A stretch of DNA of 64,000 nt from positions 26,202,707 through 26,266,706 of the forward strand of contig JAWZYU010000025.1 in assembly GCA_038380435.1 (NCBI GenBank), written 5' to 3'. How positions within the stretch are numbered: position 1 is the stretch's first letter; each line of letters starts with the position of its first letter. A program made the translations under genes and the position numbers. This document shows positions 34,200 through 44,850 of this stretch, piece after piece. The notes beneath the pieces are model-generated. The model had not been told where the DNA came from, searched no databases, and saw only the letters and a program-made list of their open reading frames with translations. The DNA comes from Ryuthela nishihirai. Taxonomy: Eukaryota > Arthropoda > Arachnida > Araneae > Heptathelidae.

Positions 34200-34837
34200 T
34201 AAACACGAGTTCGTGTCTAAAGCATTTTTATTTTTCCACTTCACTGAAAGGTGGAGTTCAAGGAATCCGTTGATTTCCAGCGGTGAATTTGTTTAGTTAA
34301 AACTTTTAAGTTACTACTATAGCAGATTCTGATTTCGAAGCCTGGACACAATTTTTTGTCTCTCGATTTTCTTTGCTTCGACATTTCGAATTTTTTTATT
34401 CACTCTGCTAGATGTCAGAGTTCTGAGTGCTAGAAAGCAGAATTTTCAGCCAGTCTCGTGAATTTTCTTGGTGCATACAATTCAAAACTTTTCCCTCAAT
34501 CACAAATATTTCGAAACTAAGGAGTACCAGATTAAGGGGTTCAAATGTAATAGCTTACCAACTGGAAAATAAATATTAACCTACTAACGGATAAAACCCT
34601 TTAACCTTAAATTGATTATTTTAATTTCGAAATCTTTAAAACTTCAGATCCATTGTGGCTGTGGCATGCCCAGAAAGTTTGAGTTGGGTGAAGGAGATGT
34701 TAATTTGCATGTTTCTCGGAGGCAAATATCTCTATGGAAACGTTTTTAATGTTATTTTGAGTTTTCAGGGGTACTCTAACATCAAAAAGAATATCAAACT
34801 ACCCCCACGATACGGAGGACGTTCAAAAAGCTCTTGA
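34200..34837. other. Intronic spacer
   Basis: No supported feature. Confidence 0.4.
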
Positions 34838-35215
34838 CGCGTGAGTAGGTACGTGTCAACCTGGTTACCCCCCACGCACTGTGCTTTCCCCCTATATAAT
34901 ATAAGTAAATAAATACCCCCTCAAGCAGCTGCTTGCCACAGAGGTCTGACAGGAGCCTGCCAGTTTATATGCCATAGTAGAAGATCTGAGAGGATGGCAG
35001 GACCTCAGCAGAAAAACGACACATACATCCATGCCTTATCCGGGGCTCGAACCCAGGTCCCGTAGATCAATAGCCAAACGTGCTAACCACTCGGCCATGG
35101 CGGTCAGTTATGAATATTAATAAGGGAGCGTGATCGATAACGTTATGGGGGAAAACACAGTGCGTGGGGATAACCAGGTTGACGCGTAACTACTCACGTG
35201 TAGTAGATTTGCACT
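34838..35215. mobile_element. Inverted-repeat element with a SINE-B in its loop
   Basis: The left arm (34838-34895) and right arm (35142-35215) are reverse complements over about 60 bases, sharing GTCAACCTGGTTA, CCCACGCACTGTG and TTTCCCCC. The SINE-B at 34905-35101 occupies most of the space between them. Confidence 0.8.
34905..35103 (-). mobile_element. SINE-B, full length
   Basis: Sits in the loop of the surrounding inverted repeat. Head and tail are intact. Confidence 0.88.
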
Positions 35216-35289
35216 TGCTCCTCCAAAGTTAACGAACTACGACTTGCTTAAAAGCTTCTCTAAATTTACCATTATGTGTTAAAAACCAA

Positions 35290-36345
35290 GGCCGTGTCCT
35301 AATTTTTTGCTTCGTTGCCGACGTGTAACGTTCGGACAACAAAATCTGTGCATTGTTGCCATGGACCCTACTAACGAAGGTGACAAATTTTACATTTGTC
35401 AGCTTGGAGACGACACGAAAAATATTCATGCCGATTTATCACAAGTATATGAGGATAATGCCTATTCGTATGGAATTGTTATGGGATGGATGCGAAAATC
35501 CATAGAAGGACGGCAGAACTTACCATCGCTGCTGTTCGTGAACTCACTAAGGAAAGCCCACACATCAACATTCAGGAAATAAGTTTAGATATCAGTGTAT
35601 CGATCTGCAGTGTGGAAACAATTATTTATCAAAATTTTAGTTCGGAAAGATCTGTGCGAAATGGATACCCCACAAATTGACAGAAGAGTCGACTCGTGCA
35701 AGAAGATGCTGGCAATGCCTAGTGGCCTAAAACGGTTAACAGACATTCTCACAGGTGATGAGACGTGGTTTTATTGCTATACTACTTCCAGAAAGATCGA
35801 CAACAGCGTTTGGATTGCGGAGGATGAACCACGTCACCAAATCCTCCGATAAGAGTTTTGCTCAAGGAAGAGGATGTTCACATTTTTTTTCAATTACCAA
35901 GGAGCGATAGCCGTGGACACTTTACCTGCAAAAATGACTATAAATGGCCAATACTCTAAACATTATTTTGCCCAAAATGGTTAAGGAGATGTAGGAGCAG
36001 CATCCAACAACAGGCATATCAGTGGTTCTTTTTCAAGACAATGCCAGTGCTCACAAAATCTGGCAAGTTACAGCTTATCCGGAGCAGGAAAAAAAAATCA
36101 AACAGCTATCCCATCTACATATTCACCCGACCTTGCATCACGCAATTTTTGGTTGTCTTTAAAAATTAAAAGGGAATTAACTGGGAAGACTTTTTCAAGG
36201 GTGCAAGACTTTGTGAAATGATTCCATTCAGAATTGTGGAGAATTCCCATCTGGAATACCGCCAAACGTTCCAGAATTGGAGTAGACGTCTGCAACTTTG
36301 CATTGGTGTTGGAGGGAAGTACTTTGAAGGACAGTAAAAGTTTTG
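35290..36345 (+). pseudogene. mariner-type transposase, decayed
   Basis: Mariner transposases cut and paste their own element at TA sites using a D,D34D triad. Starting near the ATG at 35361 there is an N-terminal helix-turn-helix region (LSQVYEDNAYSYGIVMGWM), then PHINIQEIS in another frame, then LTGDETWFYCY (first Asp, 35757-35759), VWIAEDEPR, QDNASAH (second Asp, 36037-36039) and SPDLASRNFW, where the third catalytic Asp is Asn (36144-36146). At least three frame changes separate these blocks. The element is dead on two counts, frameshifts and a lost catalytic residue. Its own terminal repeats were not identified. Confidence 0.88.
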
Positions 36346-36351
36346 TTGAGG

Positions 36352-37495
36352 TACAGTCGCTCAAAAAAGTATCCGAACACTCTGGGTGATTACAGAATTC
36401 AGAAAAAATATCTGGCAATGTTTTTTTAGAAATTAGTGATCTGGCAACCTTCGTGTCACGTTATTACAGAATTCAGGAAAAATATCTGGAGCGTGTACAG
36501 CAACTGTACACGCTCCAGTTAACATTCACAGCAAACTGGAGCGTGTGCAGTTACTGCACACGCTCCAGTTTGCTGTGAACGGTAACTGCACACGCTCAAT
36601 ATTTCCGTGAGTGATCCCACACGATCTAGTATCTAATTAATATGACCACCTACAGTCGCTCAAAAAAGTATCCGAACACTATGGTTGATTACAAAATTCA
36701 GAAAAAATATCTGGCAACGATTTTTTTAGAAATTAGTGATTTAGTTTTTTTTTTTTTTTTTCAGAAATCGTGTCACGTGACCCGAAGGTTACCAGATCAC
36801 TAATTTCTAAAAAAAAAAATCGTTGCCACATATTTTTTCTGAATTCTGTAATCAACCATGGTGTTCGGATACTTTTTTGAACGCCTGTAGGTGGTCATAT
36901 TATTTTGATACTAGATCGTGTGGGCTCACTCACGGAAATATTGAGCGTGTGCAGTTACCGTTCACAGCAAACTGAAGCGTGTGCAGCAACTGCACACGCT
37001 CCAGTTTGCTGTGAACGGTAACTGGAGCGTGTACAGTTGCTGTACACGTTCCAGATATTTTTCCTGAATTCTGTAATCACGTGACACGAAGGTTGCCAGA
37101 TCCCTAATTTCTAAAAAAAAATCGTTGCCAGATATTTTTTCTGAATTCTGTAATCAACCATAGTGTTCGGATACTTTTTTGAACGACTGTAGGTGGTCAT
37201 ATTATTTTGATACTAGATCGTGTGGGCTCACTCACGGAAATATTGAGCGTGTGCAGTTACCGTTCACAGCAAACTGAAGCGTGTGCAGCAACTGCACACG
37301 CTCCAGTTTGCTGTGAACGGTAACTGGAGCGTGTACAGTTGCTGTACACGTTCCAGATATTTTTCCTGAATTCTGTAATCACGTGACACGAAGGTTGCCA
37401 GATCCCTAATTTCAAAAAAAAAAAATCGTTGCCAGATATTTTTCCTGAATTCTGTAATCAACCATGGTGTTCGGATACTTTTTTGAGCGCCTGTA
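36352..37495. mobile_element. Palindromic foldback array with Tc1/mariner-like ends
   Basis: The left end is TACAGTCGCTCAAAAAAGTAT (TA at 36352-36353). The right end is its inverted counterpart ATACTTTTTTGAGCGCCTGTA (TA at 37494-37495). Inside, a further internal end at about 36653, two tandem units of about 303 bp (landmark GAATTCTGTAATCAACCAT at 36841, 37143 and 37447) and several hairpins built on GGAGCGTGTGCAGTTAC are arranged in opposite orientations. One hairpin (36525-36579) has perfect 27-base arms with a single-base loop. No protein is encoded. Confidence 0.88.
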
Positions 37496-37900
37496 TGTGC
37501 AATGGGGATTTTGTTTTGCAGGTGCATGTGAAGAACTTTCGAACACCCCTCGTAGTGGAAGAAGTGCTGAAAAGGAAATCGTTTCGTTGTAGCAGTTCAC
37601 AGCACAACAATGCTGTCTAATTAAATTTTTGAAACGCGTTCGAAATTTCTCTTGCTTTTCTGGATATGCACTTTGACTTGGAATTCGTTTCGAAAAGATT
37701 TTACGAAAATTTAAAATTAGATGTTATTACAAACCAAATACATTTTGCATTTTTGTTTTGAAAACTGAAACCAAAGTTGGATGAAAAAGATCTCTTTCAA
37801 ATTTACGAACACTACTGAATGCTGAGAAGTCTTCGTAAAACGATTCCCGACAATTCACACTCCATTTTCAATTATCATATAGGATTGCACATTGCTTTTA
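37496..37900. other. Intronic spacer
   Basis: No supported feature. Confidence 0.4.
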
Positions 37901-37911
37901 TTATGGAAGGA

Positions 37912-38297
37912 TCGGATTGTTTTACCTCTGAGCGGCACTTTTTTGCACACCATGGGCTAAATGGCCAGGCCACAAGGACCCCGAAGGCTCAGAGACGGTT
38001 GGGGGAGGGGACCCACTGGAACAGCTGTTGGGAGATAGATGGTAGCCTTCCGTCAAGGCCATCCAGCGTGTTCTTTAACGTGCAGAGGGTATGGCTCTCC
38101 CGCACACCGTGCCACGGCTTAATGTCCCATCCGACGGACGGCGGCCTTTTACAAGACCATCAGTGTCCCCTACTGACCGTGGGCAAGGCGGGAAATTTTG
38201 CGGAGATAAATCTCAACGCTGACCCAGCTGGGACGCGAACCTGGGAACTGCAGATTACGAGCCTGGCGCGCTACCGACTGAGCCACCCCCGCCTCAA
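37912..38297 (-). mobile_element. SINE-A, full length
   Basis: Target duplication TTATGGAAGGA (37901-37911 and 38298-38308). Confidence 0.93.
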
Positions 38298-38308
38298 TTA
38301 TGGAAGGA

Positions 38309-38744
38309 ATAACCGATGATAAATTAAATATTTACATTAAGTGTCTAGCTAAATTCTGTTAAATGCTCCAGCTTCTGTAACTCCGTAATAAGAGATTATT
38401 CGTTTTAATGATTTCTAAATTTTTATTTCATAGATTCATTCAATCTTTAATTCATAGATAAATTCCTGTAACTGTATTGTTTTTATTAAATATTTAAATT
38501 TCCATGAACTCTTTAAATACCGAATTGTTGAAATTAAAGATTTCACCGTCAAAATATATTATTTTAGAAGATACAGATCTTTGAAGTGCTTCCCATCCAC
38601 ATTACATGGGAATTTTCTAAATTTTTTAGGCATTGTGTACATAATTTTAATTAAATTAATATGGAGCTGTACATACTATTAAATATACAATAAAATATCA
38701 TGTAGATCGTAACCCAGATAGAGAACTCAGTAACTTCTTAAACG
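38309..38744. other. Intronic spacer
   Basis: AT-rich, nothing recognised. Confidence 0.4.
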
Positions 38745-38756
38745 AGCCTTTTATGC

Positions 38757-39155
38757 GTTGGGTTGTTGTTGGGTTGTTTTACCTCTGAGCGGCACTTTTT
38801 TGCACACTATGGGCTAAATGGCCAGGTCACATGGACCCCGAAGGCTCAGAGAAGGTTGGGGGAGGGGACCCACTGGAACAGCTGTTGGGAGACAGATGGT
38901 AGCCTCCCATCAAGGCCATCCAGCGTGTTCTTTAACGTGCACAGGGTATGGCTCTCCCGCACACGGGGCCACGGCTTAATGTCCCATCCGACGGACGGCG
39001 GTCTTTCCAAGCCCAGCGATGTCCCCTACTGACCGTGGGCAGCGGGGCGGGGAATTTTGCGGAGATAAATCTCAACGTCTGACCTAGCTGGGACTCGAAC
39101 CTGGGAACTACAGATTACGAGCCTGGCGCGCTACCGACTGAGCCATCCCCGCCCC
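38757..39155 (-). mobile_element. SINE-A, full length, young
   Basis: Perfect 12-bp target duplication AGCCTTTTATGC (38745-38756 and 39156-39167). The tail carries an expanded GGGTTGTT run. Confidence 0.95.
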
Positions 39156-39167
39156 AGCCTTTTATGC

Positions 39168-39609
39168 AAAAAATGTAACTGAAGATAATTTCAATCCAGA
39201 TTTTCAGCACTATTCGTTTGGTATTTAGAGAGTTAAGGAAATTGCAATATTTAAGAGCAACAATGGCAGTTTAAATAATTATTCTTGAACGTTAATACGA
39301 AAGCAATAATAATTACATTAAACTTTATTAACAAATTTAAGAGTATTTTTAGCAGTTCTTTTAATAGTTATGTCCATACAATTTGAATTTTTTGCAGAAC
39401 GAACTTACTTACTAAATGTTTCATCTTCCATAACTCTTTTAAATACTGAATGCATATTGTTGGAAATCAAGATTGAAACAGATTTGATTGAGATCACTTC
39501 TTTTTTAAATAAAAACCTTTTTTAAGAAGCTGCTGAATCCTGTATCTGAGTTACTTTTGACATATCAATGGAAGTGCCGAGTTTATTGTCTTTCAATTAC
39601 TCAAGAATT
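39168..39609. other. Intronic spacer
   Basis: AT-rich, nothing recognised. Confidence 0.4.
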
Positions 39610-39621
39610 ACTACAACCTAC

Positions 39622-40006
39622 GGGGCGGGGGTGGCTCAGTCGGTAGCGCGCCAGGCTCGTAATCTGTAGTTCCCAGGTTCGAGTCCCAGCTGGGTCAGCG
39701 TTGAGATTTATCTCCGCAAAACTCCCCGCCCTGCCCACGGTCAGTAGGGGACACCGATGGGCTTGGAAAGGCCGCCGACGTCCGTCGGATGGGATGTTAA
39801 GCCGTGGCCCCGTGTGCGGGAGAGCCATATCCTGTGCACGTTAAAGAACACGCTGGATGGCCTTGACGGGAGGCTACCATCTGTCTCCCAACAGCTGTTC
39901 CAGTGGGTCCCCTCCTCCAACCTTCTCTGAGTCTTCGGGGTCCATGTGACCTGGCCATTTAGCCCATGGTGTGCAAAAAAGTGCCGCTCAGAGGTAAAAC
40001 AACCCA
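39622..40006 (+). mobile_element. SINE-A, full length, young
   Basis: Perfect 12-bp target duplication ACTACAACCTAC (39610-39621 and 40007-40018). It lies 130 bp inside the receptor intron from the donor site. Confidence 0.95.
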
Positions 40007-40135
40007 ACTACAACCTACACTCGGTCTCAGGTGCAGCATAAAAACTTGACGTCAGCAACTTTTATGAGAAGTGAGCTTTAAAAATAGGAAAATAATCAAC
40101 ACATTCTCGCGAGAAATTGTTTAAATAAGCCTTAC

Positions 40136-40902
40136 CTTTTCTTATGACGCTTCGCTTCAAGGATGGCTGTAGCGTTCTTAATACGAATGATAGTCCTAGC
40201 AGTAACGATGAAAAGAAGGCAGTTGCTTAATAAGATGACTCCCACAGGACCGTTGAAGTACAACAGGAAAGCTGGTGTTCCAGACAACCAACACCGTTTC
40301 TGTCCAAAATGTGGCCTGTACTGGACAGGCACAATTTCACTATAATCTATGGCAATTGCTGGAAAAGCGCAAAGCGATGTCATTGACCAGGCATAAGCTG
40401 CGTATTTCCAATACCTAGCTGAGCTTCCCACGAAGACAACGGAAGGCCTCACGGAGGCCATGGTGTGCATTATGTCGTAAGACATGACATTCGTCCAAAA
40501 GAAAGTCGCGAGGAACGTAATGTGGATGGTGAAGGCAACAATGATACAAGGCATTCGAGGGATGCGACCTCGAAGTGTGACGTCAACAATGAGGCATGAA
40601 TAGCACACAATGAGGCAGCATGATAGAGAGAGGACGTTTCTACCAGGCACGCTGCGATATTCTCTCAGACAGCAATAGATGAAGATGAGGATCAGCAGAC
40701 AGAATATGGAGATTCCCATTTCTGCTGCTATGTAAGGATAATAGTTTAGCAAAGGGGAATAACCACGAACTTTAGTGCCGTTGTAAATTGTCACGTTGAT
40801 GGAGTCCGTGCTGTCTTCTGTAATGTTGCTTTCTCCTATGTATTCGGAGGTGGGAGAAGAATTCTGAAGAAATGTGACGCTTGTATTGACCTCTGAGGTC
40901 AT
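40136..40902 (-). CDS. Methuselah-like GPCR, first coding exon (N terminus to TM5)
   Basis: Family B2-like receptors of the Methuselah type sit in the plasma membrane and signal through G proteins. The ATG at 40900-40902 is the first after an in-frame TAA in the 5' leader. Residues 1-55 form a short extracellular segment with five N-glycosylation sequons (Asn6, 14, 26, 36, 41) and no signal peptide. TM1 is about 56-79, TM2 89-109, TM3 118-143 with the typical FFWTNVMSYDIM, TM4 164-187 and TM5 211-237. Cys119 and Cys204 are placed for the conserved extracellular disulfide. The exon ends AAAAG|GTAAG at 40136/40135. The remaining exon is at 31172-31466. Unlike Drosophila Methuselah, the large Cys-rich ectodomain is absent. 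It may lie on an unseen upstream exon used by another transcript, but the leader stop argues against this. Confidence 0.9.
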
Positions 40903-41012
40903 GGCTACGAATGACGATATTTTGAGTAGCGGACATTCACAGTTACAGTTCTTTTATGTCTTGCCTTGAGAATGAAACTTCTGAATGTTGTTTTTCTAGT
41001 TAAGTAACACCT
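40903..41012 (-). other. 5' UTR part of the receptor exon with splice acceptor
   Basis: On the minus strand a long pyrimidine run ending TTATTTTTCAG has its last base at 41011. This would start an exon at 41010 with about 108 bases of leader before the ATG. An in-frame TAA lies in this leader. It implies a further upstream noncoding exon that I could not locate. Confidence 0.65.
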
Positions 41013-41231
41013 GAAAAATAAGGAAAAAAAAGTAATCACTGAAGATGCAGAATTCGTCGCTAATTAATACTGTGGAAAATGTAAAAACAATAGTTGAATG
41101 AAATAAAATGAATTAATGAAGCTAAATATTGTTGCAAATAAGATCACATTTTCAAGGCAGCACCATAAATAATTTTCTATGAAAACAACGATCCTCACCG
41201 TAGGGGATTCGGTGATGGTTGCTACACTTCC

Positions 41232-41614
41232 GGGGCGGAGGTGGCTCAGTCGGTAGCGCGCCAGGCTCGTAATCTGTAGTTCCCAGGTTCGAGTCCCAGC
41301 TGGGTCAGCGTTGAGATTTATCTCCGCAAACTCCCCGCCCTGCCCACGGTCAGTAGGGGACACCGATGCGCTTGGAAATGCCGCCGTCCGTCGGATATGA
41401 CGTTAAGCCGTGGCCCCGTGTGTGGGAGAGCCATACCCTGTGCACGTTAAAGAACACGCTGGATGGCCTTGACGGGAGGCTACCATCTGTCTCCCAACAG
41501 CTGTTCCAGTGGGTCCCCTCCCCCAACCTTCTCTGAGCTTTCGGGGTCCATGTGACCTGGCAATTTAGCCCATGGTGTGCAAAAAAGTGCCGCTCAGAGG
41601 TAAAACAACAACAA
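41232..41614 (+). mobile_element. SINE-A, full length
   Basis: The tail is CAACAACAACA. No clear duplication was seen. Confidence 0.88.
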
Positions 41615-42045
41615 CATATATGTACAATATATAAAGAAATTCTATCAATGACATAGCAAGATGAAGCCAAGCCTTGTTGCAAGAGTTTTTTTACCGAGCC
41701 CCTTCCTCCCCTTAAAAATATTTTTTGTACAAAACAAAAGAATAAAAAGGGCGCGAGGCTCATGTCCATTTTTTGTAGACCTCAGTTACCAAAGACCACC
41801 CACAATAATAAATAAAGAAACGATTCTAAAACGAAAAAAAATCCGAATACCGGTTCAGCTATGATACTTAGGATGCCCCCATAGATTTCTTAGGGCAGAT
41901 GCCAAACTCTCGAAAGTCGAAGGTGTGGGTACCTTTTAGCTGTGGAATGGAAACTGCTCATACGAGTGGTACTCTAGAGAGATGGGGGTGGGAGAAAGGA
42001 CAACGTTTCTTACCCCTCTCCGGGGGTTGGGCGCTTCCCCCAGTT
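41615..42045. other. Spacer
   Basis: No supported gene. Confidence 0.4.
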
Positions 42046-42463
42046 TAGGTGGAGTGGGGTGTCTCAGACGGTATCGCGCCAGGCTTGTAATCTGCATTTC
42101 CCAGGTTCGAGTTCCACCTGGCCCAACGTTCGGATTTATCGCCCCAAAACACCCCACCTTGCCCTTGGTCAGTAGGGGACGCCGATGGGCTTGGATAGGC
42201 TACCATCCGTTGGATGGGATGTTAAACCGTGGCATCGTGTGCAGTGAATTACGTCTTTGAGGTCAGAATTGCTCGAATATGCGTAAATAATGGTAAAGGA
42301 ATAGGAATATCTACTTCTAAAAGCTACCATCTGTCTCCTAACAACTGTCCAGCGAGTCCCCTTCCTCCCAATCTTCTCTGAGCCCTTGGGGTCCATGACC
42401 TATCCGTTTAGCCATTGTGTGCAAAAAAAAGTCTCTCTCAGTCGTAAAGCAACCCAACCCCAC
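42046..42463 (+). mobile_element. SINE-A, divergent, with altered centre
   Basis: The head (CTCAGACGGTATCGCGCC, B box GGTTCGAGTTCC) and 3' end are recognisable. Around 42245-42320 the usual body is replaced by unrelated sequence. Confidence 0.78.
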
Positions 42464-42496
42464 AGTTTGGGAACCTCTGCTTTAGTAAATAAGTGT

Positions 42497-43255
42497 TCTT
42501 CGGTTGTTTTACCTCTGAGCAGTGGGGCGGGGGTGACTCAGTCGGTAGCGCGCCTGGCTCGTAATCTGTAGTTCCCAGGTTCGAGTCCCAGCTGAGTCAG
42601 CGTTGAGATTTATCTCCGCAAAACTCCCTGCCCTGCCCACGGTCAGTAGGGGACACCGATGGGCTTGGAAAGGCCGCCGTCCGTCGGATGAGACGTTCAG
42701 CCGTGGCCCCGTGTCCGGGAGGGCCATACCTTGTGCACGTTAAAGAACTCGCTGGATGGCCTGGACGGGAGGCAACCATCTGTCTCCCAACAGCTGTTCG
42801 AGTGGGTCCCCTCCCCCAACCTTCTCTGATCCTACGGGGTCCATGTGACCTGGCCATTTAGCCCATGGTGTACAAAAAAGTGCCGCTCAGAGGTAAAACA
42901 ACCCAACCTTCTGAGCGGCACTTTTTTTGCACACCATGGGCTAAATGGCCAGGTCACATGGACCGCGAAGTCTCAGAGAAGGTTGGGAGAGGGGACCCAC
43001 TGAAACAGCTGTTGGGAGACAGATGGTAGCCTCCCGTTAAGACCATCCAGCGTGTTCTTCAACGTGCACAAGATATGGCTCTACCGTACACGGGGCCGCG
43101 GCTTAACGTCCCATCCGACGGACGATAGCCTTTCCAAGGACCGTGGGCAGGGAGGGGAATTTTGCGGAGATAAATCTCAACGCTGACCCAGCTGGAACTC
43201 GAACCTGGGAACTACAGATTACAAGCCTGGCGCGCTACCGACTGAGCCACCCCCT
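42497..43255 (-). mobile_element. SINE-A (outer), interrupted by a second SINE-A
   Basis: The outer copy has a 10-bp target duplication AAATAAGTGT (42487-42496 and 43256-43265). Its 3' end (42497-42523) is separated from the rest (42908-43255) by the inner copy. Confidence 0.9.
42524..42907 (+). mobile_element. SINE-A (inner), inserted head-to-head into another SINE-A
   Basis: Opposite orientation to its host. The flanks TCTGAGCAG and TCTGAGCGG are the target duplication inside the host's 3' region. The pair makes a large inverted repeat. Confidence 0.9.
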
Positions 43256-43265
43256 AAATAAGTGT

Positions 43266-43730
43266 AATTCGAACTCCATTGTAGGAGTGTCAACGGCTAA
43301 ATGTGCTGCTTACCTCTCCATACCTTCTTGTGACCGTCTGCAGGCAGGTTTAGCTACATATGGGTAGAAAATTTAAAGCTTGCAAAAGCTTTCGAAGTGA
43401 TAAAGCCATCATATATCTGCGAAAGTAAAGCTCGGCTAAAGAATATATTATTCTATAAGGAAAAGAGCGAATATTTGAAACATAGAAGGCTATTTGCAGC
43501 TGATGTAGACTTTTGTCATGGATGTTCCTTTTAACAGGAGAGTCGGGAAACGTTCATTAAAAGTCAAGGTTAATCGCTCTTTCCGAGAACTGGTTGTGCA
43601 CCTAAACCACGCAGGAATCAAGCAATAAATCAACCAGTACGATCCGGTGTTCTGTATGCCGACTGAGTTCCTTCAGGATCGGATGAATATCGCAGCCAAT
43701 AAGGAAGTTTCAGAAAGACTTCCTTCACTG
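43266..43730. other. Spacer
   Basis: No supported gene. Confidence 0.4.
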
Positions 43731-43742
43731 TCTTTTTCCTGC

Positions 43743-44515
43743 CTTGGATTGGGTTGTTTTACTTCTGAGCGGCACTTTTTTGCACACCATTGGCTAAATG
43801 GCCATGTCACATGGACCCCGAAGGCTCAGAGAAGGTTGGGGGAGGGGACCCACTGGAACAGCTGTTGGGAGACAGATGGTAGCCCCCCGTCAAGGCCATC
43901 CAGCGTGTTCTTTAACGTGCACAAGGTATTGCTCTCCCACACACGGGGCACGGCTTAACGTCCCATCCGACGGACGGCGGCCTTACAAGCCCATCGGTGT
44001 CCCCTACTGACCGTGGGCAAGGCGGGGAATTTTGCGGAGATAAATCTCAACGCTGACCCAACTGGGACTCGAACTTGGAACTACAGATTACGAGCCTGGC
44101 GCGCTACCGACTGAGCCACCCCCGCCCCGACCTCTGTGGCAAGCAGCTGCTTGAGAGAGTATTTATTTTTTATATGGGCTAAATGACAAGGTCACAAGGA
44201 CTCCGAAGGCTCAGAGAAGGTTGGGGGAGGGGACCCACTGGAACAGATGTTGGGAGACAGATGGTAGACTCCCGTCAAGGCCATCCAGCGTTTTCTTTAA
44301 CATGCGCAGGGTATGGCTCTCACATACACTGAGCCACGGCTTAACGTCCCATCCGACAGACGGCGGCCTTTCCAAGCCCATCGGTGTCCCCTACTGACCG
44401 TGGGCAGGGCGGGAATTTTGCAGAGATAAATCTCAACGCTGACCTAGCTGGGACTCGAACCTGGGAACTGCAGATTACGAGCCTGGCGTGCTACCGACTG
44501 AGCCACCCCCGCCCC
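43743..44515 (-). mobile_element. Chimeric A-B-A SINE inside a single target duplication
   Basis: The duplication TCTTTTTCCTGC (43731-43742 and 44516-44527) flanks the whole block. Within it are a complete SINE-A (43749-44128), a 45-bp SINE-B tail piece in the opposite sense (44129-44174) and a second SINE-A lacking its 3' 50 bp (44175-44515). The right-hand head abuts the duplication exactly. Confidence 0.88.
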
Positions 44516-44527
44516 TCTTTTTCCTGC

Positions 44528-44838
44528 GTCAGCAACAATAGGTGCAAAAAGATTGTGGAAGTTGAAGAGGAAGAGGTTTTCGTTAGATGGTGTTATATTT
44601 GTAAAATAAGATCAATTCTTTTCATCTCATTAAATATGCCAATGAGTTTTATGTTTTTTCTTGTCTCAGACTGTATGTTGAGAAAGATGTTTCAAACCAT
44701 CTGGACTTCATAATTGTTAGGAAGTGATGCACGTGTGACAGGGGCATAGTGAAAGCTAATAATAAATTACTCCTCAAGCAGTTGCTTCCCTATTCTGTTG
44801 TATTGACTTTTATATACCGGATATGGAGCGGTAAACGT
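44528..44838. other. Spacer with a SINE-B tail remnant
   Basis: ACTCCTCAAGCAGTTGCTTCC at about 44769 (minus) is a short SINE-B 3' remnant. Otherwise nothing. Confidence 0.5.
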
Positions 44839-44850
44839 CTGAAAGGAACC

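Larger units (their letters stand above)
31467..40135 (-). other. 8.67-kb intron of the receptor gene, filled with transposons
   Basis: Canonical ends: GTAAG at 40135-40131 and CAG ending at 31467. It contains nine SINE-A or SINE-B copies and fragments, the mariner relic and the foldback array, so most of its length is inserted sequence. Confidence 0.88.

Noticed and set aside
36352..37495. Foldback array as a CRISPR-like or regulatory repeat array
   Set aside because: Units are palindromic and in both orientations with transposon-like ends and TA flanks. There are no unique spacers, and the context is eukaryotic.
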